A stretch of 5,231 nt of DNA from Nitrospirota bacterium (GTDB taxonomy: Bacteria > Nitrospirota > Nitrospiria > Nitrospirales > Nitrospiraceae). Made by a program: the position numbers and the translations under genes. The stretch covers positions 1 through 5,231 of the forward strand of contig JAHWYE010000141.1 of the NCBI GenBank assembly GCA_020028195.1, read 5' to 3'. Of this stretch, positions 1 to 5,231 are shown piece after piece. Below the pieces are notes generated by a model. It made no database searches, had not been told where the DNA came from, and was given only the letters and a program-made list of their open reading frames with translations. Numbering within the stretch: position 1 is the stretch's first letter; each line of letters opens with the position of its first letter.

Positions 1-26
1 CTCACGCCTTTCGCCTCACGCCTCAC
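1..26. repeat. GTGAGGCGT-type intergenic repeat, copy 1
   Basis: The stretch is built from CTCACGCC-like units in tandem. Its reverse complement matches positions 1934-1959 at 22 of 26 bases with no gaps, so the two belong to one repeat family in opposite orientations. It lies about 45 bases beyond the stop codon of the minus-strand frame at 70-72, a typical intergenic position. I associate such GTGAGGCGT repeats with Nitrospira-type genomes, but that is recollection and not shown here. The repeat may extend beyond the left edge. Confidence 0.6.
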
Positions 27-69
27 CGAATCACTTTATCCGCCCGCACCAACAAGTTCGGCGCAATCG

Positions 70-249
70 TCAGGCCATCTCCTTGGCGAGAGCGTAGATC
101 TTCTCGGCGTCAAGAACGTCGTCGGAGTTCTCGAACAGCTTGCCGATACACGCGCGATGCAGCTTCAATTTGAGGCCGCCGATCCCGAGTGCGCCGAAAC
201 AGATCACGCCGTCCCGTTGCTTGCCCTTGTCGGTGGCCTCATGGCAATT
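70..249 (-). pseudogene. 3' end of an unidentified minus-strand gene, apparently cut by a junction with the permease gene
   Basis: Read on the minus strand, this codes for about 60 residues ending ...DAEKIYALAKEMA and a TGA stop at 72-70. Third codon positions are strongly G/C-rich, as in a real gene. The residues include CHEATDKGKQ, then VICFGALGIGG, then LKLHRACIGKLFE. The spacing of C, C, H and C suggests a small zinc-binding protein, with the last pair as HxxC. The frame formally continues to an ATG at 297, but residues before about 249 are antisense of the permease gene and look unrelated. I think the true N-terminus, perhaps with the first Cys of a CxxC pair, is missing. I do not recognise the family. 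It could be a genomic rearrangement scar or an assembly join. A chance open frame opposite the plus-strand frame is the alternative, since that frame is also open here. Confidence 0.4.
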
Positions 250-864
250 GTAATTGTGTATCGGGTTGCAGCTTCGTACGGACGTCTTCCTATCCACACA
301 CTTCTGCTTGCAGGAGTCATTCTGAACGCCATCTTTTCTGCGTTGATCATGTTCATCACCTCGATCATGGACCCGAATCGTTCCTTCGGCATGATGTTTT
401 GGCTGATGGGGACGCTGGCCGCGCCAAGCTATCCTGCAATGGTCGCCCTGGTACTCTATCTCGTCGTGGGAGGGTCGATCCTGTTGTGGCAGACCCAGTC
501 ACTCAATCTCCTGACCCTTGGGGAAGAGTCAGCGAGGTCCCTTGGTGTCGAGGTTGAGACAGTCAAGAAGACTGTGTTCTTTACATCGGCATTGCTCACG
601 GGGGCCGTCGTGTCGGTCAGTGGAATGATCGGCTTCGTCGGGATGGTCATCCCGCATGCTGTCCGGATGGTCATCGGTGCGGATCATCGGCTGCTGTTGC
701 CAGCCTCAGCACTCGTTGGAGGCACGTTCCTCGTGGCTGCAGATACGGTGGCGCGGACCGTGTTAGCTCCCGCGGAAATTCCTGTTGGGATTGTCACAGC
801 ACTGGGGGGAGGGCCTCTCTTTATTTACTTGCTGTTGTACCGAAAGAGCGGTCTTGCCTTATGA
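157..864 (+). CDS. btuC: Corrinoid ABC transporter permease, BtuC/FecCD family, N-terminally truncated
   Basis: This is the inner-membrane channel subunit that, with BtuD, would carry corrinoid from a periplasmic binding protein into the cytoplasm. The 235-residue frame is hydrophobic from about residue 19 onward. It shows the family's GEESARSLGV segment (122-131) and the coupling-helix region GMIGFVGMVIPHAVR (156-170), and ends in a normal C-terminal helix region (LGGGPLFIYLLLYRK). Family members are usually about 320-350 residues, so about the first 100, including the first transmembrane helices, are missing. Residues 1-18 are polar and unlike FecCD. The frame is open leftward to base 1 but encodes nothing FecCD-like there, and no ribosome binding site precedes the ATG at 157, so this start is formal only. 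The stop overlaps the btuD start (ATGA). The cobalamin assignment comes from the neighbours; siderophore permeases are close relatives. As it stands the protein is unlikely to work. Confidence 0.75.
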   Translation: MQLQFEAADPECAETDHAVPLLALVGGLMAIVIVYRVAASYGRLPIHTLLLAGVILNAIFSALIMFITSIMDPNRSFGMMFWLMGTLAAPSYPAMVALVLYLVVGGSILLWQTQSLNLLTLGEESARSLGVEVETVKKTVFFTSALLTGAVVSVSGMIGFVGMVIPHAVRMVIGADHRLLLPASALVGGTFLVAADTVARTVLAPAEIPVGIVTALGGGPLFIYLLLYRKSGLAL

Positions 865-1745
865 GAGAGACAGAGGGACTGGGCAACAGGCTCGCTTACC
901 GAGTAGAGCGGCTGAGGTTCAGATACCGGCACGACAGAGACAGGCAGTTCGGTAAGGGCAACGAATGGGCGCTTAAAGGGCTCCGTTTCGAAGTCCAGTC
1001 TGGTGAGGTGTTGGGTGTGATCGGCCCTAACGGCTCCGGCAAGACTTCCCTGCTGAAGTTGTTGTCGCGAGTGCTTCGGCCTCAGGAAGGGGAGATTTAC
1101 CTCTTCGGTTCCCAGCTTGCAGAGATGTCGCCGGATGCGATTGCACGGTTGGTGGCACTCGTCCCTCAGGATAGCCGGCAGATCTTTCCATTCACGATCG
1201 CTGAGACAGTGATGATGGGGCGCTTTCCCCACCATCGAAGCAGAGGGCGCCTCTTCGGCTTTGGATGGGAAGGGCCTGAAGATATTCGACTGGCAACACA
1301 GGCGATGAAGGAGACAGACGTAGCCCACCTCGCGCACCGGTCGATCGATAACGTATCAGGTGGCGAGCGCCAACGAGCCATCATTGCCCGTGCGCTTACG
1401 CAGCAACCTCAGGTCTTGTTGTTGGACGAGCCCACTGCCTTCCTGGACCTGAACCATCAACTGGAGATCTGCATGATCCTGCGTCGTCTCAACGAGAAAC
1501 AGGGATTAACGGTGGTGCTGGTCTCCCATGACTTGAACCTGGCAAGTCAGTATTGCGACCGACTCATGTTGTTAAAGGAAGGCGAGATCTTTCGGCTCGG
1601 ACCTCCGGAGGAAGTGATCCGGCCGGACGTGCTAGCAGCCGTGTATAGGTGTGAGGTCTTGGTGGACCGCCATCCGATGTCTGGTCTGCCTAGAGTAACT
1701 CTGCCGACCCGGTCGCCAGTTCGTTCTCATATCACTGAGCTGTGA
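861..1745 (+). CDS. btuD: Corrinoid ABC transporter ATP-binding protein, BtuD/FecE family
   Basis: This is the cytoplasmic ATPase that powers the BtuCD importer. All ABC motifs are present in order in 294 residues: Walker A GPNGSGKT (55-62), Q-loop VPQD (101-104), signature VSGGERQR (165-172), Walker B LLLDEP (186-191, catalytic E190) and the switch histidine in VSHDLN (H223). E. coli BtuD is about 249 residues. The extra length here is a charged N-terminal stretch with an insertion before the core (HDRDRQFGKGNE, 24-35) and a C-terminal tail after about 270. The ATG overlaps the permease stop by four bases (ATGA) and only a weak purine run precedes it, so translation is probably coupled to the permease. 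The ATPase fold is certain. The corrinoid substrate is inferred from the adjacent riboswitch, btuB, pduO and cobQ. A siderophore importer ATPase would look very similar. Confidence 0.9.
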   Translation: MRETEGLGNRLAYRVERLRFRYRHDRDRQFGKGNEWALKGLRFEVQSGEVLGVIGPNGSGKTSLLKLLSRVLRPQEGEIYLFGSQLAEMSPDAIARLVALVPQDSRQIFPFTIAETVMMGRFPHHRSRGRLFGFGWEGPEDIRLATQAMKETDVAHLAHRSIDNVSGGERQRAIIARALTQQPQVLLLDEPTAFLDLNHQLEICMILRRLNEKQGLTVVLVSHDLNLASQYCDRLMLLKEGEIFRLGPPEEVIRPDVLAAVYRCEVLVDRHPMSGLPRVTLPTRSPVRSHITEL

Positions 1746-1842
1746 TCGGTTCCAGGTGGCGGGACGGATCTCGTACCCAATCCTCCCGCGGCGTTAAGGG
1801 GGTGCGTTCGGAAATCACAAGGGAGGGATTTTCAGAGGAGAG
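1746..1842. other. Spacer between btuD and the riboswitch
   Basis: The 97 bases after the btuD stop contain no gene. There is a loose inverted repeat, GCGGGA (1759-1764) with TCCCGC (1784-1789), but its loop is 19 bases and no T-run follows, so it is at best a weak terminator. A promoter for the riboswitch and btuB transcript would be expected here or just upstream. I see no convincing -35/-10 pair. Confidence 0.4.
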
Positions 1843-2057
1843 GACGACAGCAAGGGGAAGATGGTGCAAAGCCATCACGGTGCCGCCACTGTAAGCGGGG
1901 AGTGACCCTGCAGAAAGGCCACTGTCTGTAACCGTGAGGCGTAAGGCGTGAAGCGTGAGGGTAGGTTTCCCCTTACGCGTAACGTCCCACGCCTAACGCC
2001 CAAGATGGGAAGGCGCAGGGAAACAACGATCCGCGAGTCAGGAGATCCAGCTGTCGG
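1843..2057 (+). promoter_or_regulatory. Cobalamin riboswitch upstream of btuB
   Basis: This is an RNA sensor for adenosylcobalamin that normally lowers expression of the gene after it. The outer stem is CGACAGC (1845-1851) with GCTGTCG (2050-2056), a perfect 7-bp match. Inside it are GGGGAAG and GGTGCAAAGCC (1854-1873). A CCGC/GCGG hairpin (1883-1886 with 1895-1898) encloses the conserved CACTGTAA loop. A side arm pairs CCCTGC (1906-1911) with GCAGGG (2015-2020), then GCC (1918-1920) with GGC (2012-2014). It contains the usual CCACTG...GGGAAGG internal motif. The B12 box appears as AGTCAGGAGATCC (2036-2048). These elements occur in the expected order and lie directly before a btuB gene. The tip of the side arm carries an unusually long repeat-derived hairpin, listed separately. 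The aptamer call is firm; exact ends are approximate. Confidence 0.93.
1934..2001 (+). repeat. Repeat-derived hairpin inside the riboswitch side arm (GTGAGGCGT repeat, copy 2)
   Basis: The left arm (1934-1959) matches the reverse complement of 1-26 at 22 of 26 bases. The right arm (1969-2001) is an imperfect inverted copy. I can pair 1938-1950 with 2000-1988 at 12 of 13 positions, then 1953-1956 with 1985-1982, and GAGGG (1957-1961) with bases around 1970-1974 after a bulge. The element sits exactly between GCCACTGTCT and AGATGGGAAGGC, which pair with each other. It therefore lengthens a peripheral stem known to vary in length and leaves the ligand-binding core intact. Confidence 0.7.
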
Positions 2058-2069
2058 ACCATTCCACTC

Positions 2070-2097
2070 AACCCTTCGAGCATAAGGGAGGTGGGTT
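2070..2097 (+). promoter_or_regulatory. btuB ribosome binding site within a potential sequestering hairpin
   Basis: The Shine-Dalgarno sequence AGGGAGGTG (2085-2093) lies 4 bases before the btuB ATG, which supports that start. It can be masked in two ways: CCCTT (2072-2076) with AAGGG (2084-2088), or AACCC (2070-2074) with GGGTT (2093-2097). In the second form the loop exposes GGTG, which could pair with the CACT of the riboswitch loop at 1887-1890. No T-run follows, so control is more likely at translation than by termination. The pairings are seen; their use in the cell is inferred. Confidence 0.5.
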
Positions 2098-4113
2098 ATG
2101 GAGCCGTCTATTTATGTTCGCGCATTATTGGTTGCCTCGGGCGTATTGCTTGCTTGGATGGTGGGGCCAGGGCGTGGTCACGCTGAAGAGACGAGCACAG
2201 AGGAGGTCGTCAAAACAGAAGAAGTGGTGGTCAGCGCGACCAAGACGGAAATTCCGGTCAAGCAAGTCACGAGTGCCGTGGAGATCATTACTGGCGAGCA
2301 GCTGCAACAGCGGAGAGTGAAAACAGTTGCGGAAGCGCTGCGCCTCGCCCAGGGGCTTGCGGTATTTCAAAGCGGTGGACCTGGCACACTCGTCGATGTT
2401 CGGATGCGCGGAGGAACTCCAGAGCAGACTCTCGTCTTGATCGATGGGGCGATCGTCAATAGCGCCACGCTCGGCAGCTACGATTTCGCTCATTTGACGA
2501 CCGACAACATCGAGCGGATTGAAATCCTGCGCGGAAGCCAGAGTATGCTGTGGGGGTCGGACGCCATGGGCGGAGTGATCAACATCACTACGAAGCGCGG
2601 TCGTGACACCCCTAACATCGCTGGCTTCTTTGAGTACGGTTCCTTCAATACGCTTCGGGAGGGTGCCAATCTGACTGGTAAGAAAGGACCAGTGGACTTC
2701 GCCCTGTCGCTTTCCCGCTGGCATTCGGCCAGCTTCTCGGCCATCAATTATCGGCGTGGCGCGACTGAGCGGGATGGATACCACAACTGGCAAGGATCTG
2801 CTCGGCTCGGGGTCGCACTCCCGAAGGAAGGACGCTTGGAGTTCGATTTCCGGTGGATGAACGGAATCGTGAACCTTGACGGCTTCGCATTCAATTTTGC
2901 GACATTCCAATCCGATCCCGCCGACGTCCTCGGCGCGAAAAGCGAAAGTAAGCAATATATCCTCGCTGGGAACTTCACGCAATCGATCTCCAGTTGGTGG
3001 TCACAAAAGCTGACCTTGTCGCGCGCTACCGATAACCTTGTTTCTCGTTCTGGAACGGTCGACCGGAATCTGGTGACCGGAGTCGCGGGGGTGCCCTTCC
3101 CGTTAAACTCCGAGATCGACACGACGAGCAACCGGATTGAATGGCAGCACAATTTTCAACTCGGCAAACCGTTGTTGCTGACGGCCGGCTACCAGTTTCG
3201 TGAACAACAAGGCGAGAATATCGATCTCATCACGAACATGACGACCATTGCGAACAAGATCATCTCCAGCAATGCGGGGTTTGCCGAAGCCCAGCTGAAT
3301 CTCTGGGATCGCCTGTTCGGGACCGCGGGCATTCGGCAGGACGAGTACAATGTCTTCGGAAGCGCGACGACGTATCGCGTGACCGGCGGCTACCTCCATC
3401 AAGAGACCGGCACCAAGCTACGTGGTAGCTACGGGACTGGATTCCGCGCTCCTACCATCAACCAATTGTTCTTCCCCGACTTCGGCAATCCCAACCTACA
3501 ACCGGAGAAGAGCCAAGGGCTGGATGTGGCAGTCGATCAAACATTGTTCAATGATCGAGTGGTCCTCAGTGTCGGCTACTTTTGGACACGGTATCGCAAT
3601 CTCATTTTGGCTGTATCCGATCCCGTCGCTTGTGGCTTCACTCTGTTCGGATTCTGCGCTCAGAATATTGGCCTTTCGAGAGCTACGGGGGTAGAAGCAA
3701 GTGCGAAGTTCAAACTCGTGCGAGACCAGCCGTGGATCAAGAGCTTGGATCTGCAGTTTCAATACACCTACACCGACGCGCAGAATCTAACAAACAGCCC
3801 AGAAACACAACTGCCGAAGTGGCCATTGAACCAATGGTCCACCATACTCAGTTATCAACCGATCGAGCCGCTGCGGGTCAACCTGGAGGGTCGGTTCGTC
3901 GGGCAACGATTTAACGATACCCTCAACGAGGAATCGCTCCCGCAGTTCTATGTCTGGAACATCTCCGCGACCTATGATGTCAACAAGCGAATTCAGGTCT
4001 ATACGCGTGCTGACAACCTCTTCAACGAGAAATACGAAGAGGTTCTTTTCTTCGGGACTCCGATCCGGTCGATATTTGGGGGCGTGAGGATGAATTTTGA
4101 TATGCCACTGTAG
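2098..4113 (+). CDS. btuB: TonB-dependent outer-membrane corrinoid receptor BtuB
   Basis: This is the outer-membrane receptor that binds cobalamin or related corrinoids and imports them using energy from TonB-ExbBD. The 671 residues begin with a signal peptide: a hydrophobic core at about 9-23 and likely cleavage after GHA (27-29). Next come a TonB-box-like EEVVVSATK (41-49) and a plug domain ending at GGVINITTKRG (158-168). The 22-strand-type beta barrel then runs to the C-terminus, with ADNLFNEKYE and a final strand GGVRMNF. Four residues (DMPL) follow the terminal phenylalanine, whereas most family members end at it. The only two cysteines, C512 and C520, are in a probable extracellular loop and could form a disulfide. 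E. coli BtuB is shorter, at about 614 residues with its signal. The substrate call rests on the cobalamin riboswitch upstream and the pduO and cobQ genes downstream; sequence alone would allow another TonB-dependent receptor. Confidence 0.93.
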   Translation: MEPSIYVRALLVASGVLLAWMVGPGRGHAEETSTEEVVKTEEVVVSATKTEIPVKQVTSAVEIITGEQLQQRRVKTVAEALRLAQGLAVFQSGGPGTLVDVRMRGGTPEQTLVLIDGAIVNSATLGSYDFAHLTTDNIERIEILRGSQSMLWGSDAMGGVINITTKRGRDTPNIAGFFEYGSFNTLREGANLTGKKGPVDFALSLSRWHSASFSAINYRRGATERDGYHNWQGSARLGVALPKEGRLEFDFRWMNGIVNLDGFAFNFATFQSDPADVLGAKSESKQYILAGNFTQSISSWWSQKLTLSRATDNLVSRSGTVDRNLVTGVAGVPFPLNSEIDTTSNRIEWQHNFQLGKPLLLTAGYQFREQQGENIDLITNMTTIANKIISSNAGFAEAQLNLWDRLFGTAGIRQDEYNVFGSATTYRVTGGYLHQETGTKLRGSYGTGFRAPTINQLFFPDFGNPNLQPEKSQGLDVAVDQTLFNDRVVLSVGYFWTRYRNLILAVSDPVACGFTLFGFCAQNIGLSRATGVEASAKFKLVRDQPWIKSLDLQFQYTYTDAQNLTNSPETQLPKWPLNQWSTILSYQPIEPLRVNLEGRFVGQRFNDTLNEESLPQFYVWNISATYDVNKRIQVYTRADNLFNEKYEEVLFFGTPIRSIFGGVRMNFDMPL

Positions 4114-4310
4114 CATCGCATGACGAACTATTCACGATTGATCTCGCAGGCACCTACAGCGGGGTTGCCAAGACGACGGTTCAGATTACCATTACCGACG
4201 CGCAGCACGATTGGATTGCCTCACGCTATCAAGACTGCCTCTGCCCCTCGTGCTTGCAAATGGTCAGCACCGGTGAGCCCGGACTATTGAGAGAGCGATC
4301 CCACCGCTAA
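4101..4310 (+). pseudogene. Degenerate cysteine-rich CWC-family-like reading frame
   Basis: This frame has 69 codons and a TAA at 4308-4310, but no ATG, GTG or TTG near its beginning; a TGA at 4098-4100 closes it upstream. The C-terminal part, ending IASRYQDCLCPSCLQ (residues 39-53), matches the end I recall for the Cys-rich CWC family (Y-x2-CLCxxCL). The family's N-terminal pattern is CxxCxxxFxC followed by CWC. Here the aligned stretch is VASHDELFTI (4-13) and then VAK (22-24). Spacing and the phenylalanine (F11) are preserved, but every N-terminal cysteine is replaced. The frame overlaps the btuB end, and its TAA runs into the next gene's ribosome binding site (TAAGGAG), as in an operon. 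I read it as a decayed gene that was once translated between btuB and pduO. The family match is from memory and moderate. A diverged functional protein using a rare start is less likely. Confidence 0.5.
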
Positions 4311-4323
4311 GGAGACAGTTAGC

Positions 4324-4914
4324 ATGCGGATTACGAAGGTGTACACGCGGACCGGCGACGCAGGGAGGACGAGACTGGCCGGTGGGCAGCAGGTCTGGAA
4401 GGACAGTCTGCGGGTCGAGGCCTACGGGACTGTGGATGAACTCAATTCCTTGGTCGGCGTGGTGCGGGTCTTTAACGCTGAGAGGGCCAGCGTTCACGCC
4501 CATGCCGTCCGTCTGGAGGAAGAACTCCGGTGGATACAGAACAAACTGTTCGACACGGGCGGAATTCTGGCAACCGCACCAGGTCAGACTTTCAAGAATA
4601 TGCCACAGGTCACAGCCAAGGACGTCACCCGTTTGGAAAAGTTAATTGATGAATGCCAGAAAGACCTGGCTCCGCTCAAAGAGTTCATCCTGCCTGGAGG
4701 CGGCAAGGTGTCCGGGTTTCTCCATCAGGCGCGGACAGTTTGCCGTCGGGCGGAGCGAGACTGTGTGCGGCTCTCCCGTGAAGAGTCGGTGGATCCCGTC
4801 ATTGTCAAGTTCGTGAACCGGCTCAGCGACACACTTTTCGTGCTGGCCCGCTGGGTCGCGAAGACCCAAGGTGAGGCGGAGTTTCTGTGGGAGCGCGAAA
4901 TAAATAAGGGCTGA
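4324..4914 (+). CDS. pduO: ATP:cob(I)alamin adenosyltransferase, PduO type
   Basis: This cytoplasmic enzyme transfers the 5'-deoxyadenosyl group from ATP to cob(I)alamin or a corrinoid precursor, giving the coenzyme form. The 196 residues match the PduO/MMAB family throughout. The N-terminal ATP-binding motif is TRTGDAGRTRLAGG (8-21), followed by YGTVDELNS (34-42) and LPGGG (123-127). The arginine-rich active-site helix is ARTVCRRAER (136-145), followed by VNRLSDTLFVLAR (164-176). It is unrelated in fold to the P-loop CobA/BtuR type. Length is normal for the family. The start is supported by AAGGAG (4309-4314), 9 bases before the ATG. The gene follows btuB and precedes cobQ on the same strand, so it probably shares the riboswitch-controlled transcript. 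It would adenosylate imported corrinoid or the CobQ substrate. No missing key motif is seen. Confidence 0.95.
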   Translation: MRITKVYTRTGDAGRTRLAGGQQVWKDSLRVEAYGTVDELNSLVGVVRVFNAERASVHAHAVRLEEELRWIQNKLFDTGGILATAPGQTFKNMPQVTAKDVTRLEKLIDECQKDLAPLKEFILPGGGKVSGFLHQARTVCRRAERDCVRLSREESVDPVIVKFVNRLSDTLFVLARWVAKTQGEAEFLWEREINKG

Positions 4915-4975
4915 GCAATGAGTGCTGAGGACTGAGTCGAAAATCTCGTCCCTCAGTCCTCGTTACTTGGTACTG
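4915..4975. repeat. Palindromic intergenic repeat between pduO and cobQ
   Basis: GAGGACTGAG (4927-4936) and CTCAGTCCTC (4952-4961) form a perfect 10-bp inverted repeat around a 15-base loop, with weaker matching outward (GAGTGCT against AGTAACG). The pduO TGA stop begins the repeat-like text (TGAGCAATGAGTGCTGAGG). No T-run follows the right arm, so it is not a standard terminator, and it is more likely a dispersed palindrome. It differs in sequence from the GTGAGGCGT repeats elsewhere in the window. Confidence 0.6.
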
Positions 4976-4981
4976 GGAAAG

Positions 4982-5231
4982 ATGGCTGCACGCATCCTCA
5001 TGATTCAAGGGACAGCGTCCCACGTAGGAAAGTCCGTGCTGGTCACGGCACTCTGCCGGCTCTTCGTCCGTCGGCGACTTCGGGTGGCGCCGTTCAAGGC
5101 ACAGAACATGTCCAATAACTCCTTCGTCACGCCTGACGGGAAAGAGATTGGGCGGGCCCAGGCGGTCCAGGCAGCAGCATGCCGGCTTGCTCCACATAGT
5201 GATTTTAATCCGGTGCTGATCAAGCCGGAGA
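4982..5231 (+). CDS. cobQ: Cobyric acid synthase CobQ, N-terminal part (cut by window end)
   Basis: CobQ (CbiP) is a glutamine-dependent amidotransferase that adds four amide groups to adenosylcobyrinic acid a,c-diamide to give adenosylcobyric acid. The first 83 residues are present, and the frame is open at the window edge; the family is usually about 480-510 residues, so the glutaminase domain lies outside. The start MAARILMIQGTASHVGKS contains the P-loop-like nucleotide motif QGTASHVGKS (9-18, K17). It is followed by APFKAQNMSNNSFVTPDG (36-53), IGRAQAVQA (56-64) and NPVLIKPE at the visible end, all typical of CobQ. The ATG at 4982 has only a weak GGGAAAG upstream; an in-frame ATG at 5000 would remove part of the first strand, so 4982 is preferred. 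It lies 67 bases after pduO on the same strand, probably in one operon. Confidence 0.95.
   Translation, partial: MAARILMIQGTASHVGKSVLVTALCRLFVRRRLRVAPFKAQNMSNNSFVTPDGKEIGRAQAVQAAACRLAPHSDFNPVLIKPE

Noticed and set aside
825..1337. Minus-strand open frame (170 codons) opposite btuD
   Set aside because: It is antisense to the well-supported ATPase and its translation is unlike any family I know.
1759..1789. Inverted repeat after btuD as a rho-independent terminator
   Set aside because: Only 6 bp with a 19-base loop and no following T-run.
1934..2001. Tandem GTGAGGCGT units considered as a CRISPR or minisatellite array
   Set aside because: Units are short and irregular without spacers, and the whole stretch folds as one hairpin within the riboswitch.
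2125..2982. Long minus-strand open frame (285 codons) opposite btuB
   Set aside because: It lies wholly antisense to a convincing TonB-dependent receptor, has no recognisable motif and no ribosome binding site; it is a codon-bias shadow.
4120..4290. Plus-strand ATG frame of 56 codons in the btuB-pduO gap (MTNYSRLISQ...)
   Set aside because: Its product is rich in R, P, S and T with no pattern. The other frame here has the CLCPSCL motif and reaches the pduO ribosome binding site, so this is an out-of-frame shadow.
4823..5197. Minus-strand open frame (124 codons) across the pduO end and cobQ start
   Set aside because: It is antisense to two clear genes and to the palindrome, and its translation has no recognisable domain.

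Overview
The window is a corrinoid (vitamin B12) uptake and salvage locus from a Gram-negative bacterium. It is mostly ordinary in gene content but has several unusual details. All clear genes are on the plus strand. The presence of a TonB-dependent outer-membrane receptor shows a diderm. GC-rich intergenic repeats built from GTGAGGCGT-like and TGAGGACTGAG-like units resemble those I associate with Nitrospira-type genomes, but that assignment is recalled knowledge and inference.

Layout. Positions 1-26 carry one copy of a GTGAGGCGT-type repeat. About 70-249 looks like the 3' end of an unidentified minus-strand gene. It is joined directly to an inner-membrane permease gene of the BtuC/FecCD family (recognisable homology from about 210 to 864) that lacks roughly its first 100 codons. 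btuD (861-1745), the ATPase, overlaps the permease stop by four bases. A spacer of about 100 bases with little in it is followed by a cobalamin riboswitch (about 1843-2057). Its variable peripheral stem is extended by a hairpin made of the GTGAGGCGT-type repeat. The riboswitch leads into btuB (2098-4113), the outer-membrane corrinoid receptor. Between btuB and the next gene lies a short reading frame without a start codon (4101-4310). It resembles a cysteine-rich CWC-family protein that has lost its N-terminal cysteines. Next come a PduO-type cob(I)alamin adenosyltransferase (4324-4914), a short palindromic repeat, and the first 83 codons of cobQ, cobyric acid synthase (from 4982, cut by the window end).

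How the genes work together. BtuB would take up corrinoid across the outer membrane using TonB. BtuC and BtuD would move it across the inner membrane with a periplasmic binding protein (BtuF), which is not in this window. PduO would add the adenosyl group, and CobQ would amidate adenosylcobyrinic acid a,c-diamide to adenosylcobyric acid. The riboswitch should turn down btuB, and probably the genes after it, when adenosylcobalamin is plentiful.

I see no wholly new system. The parts most worth a second look are the repeat hairpin inside the riboswitch, the degenerate CWC-like frame, and the chimeric junction at the start of the permease gene.
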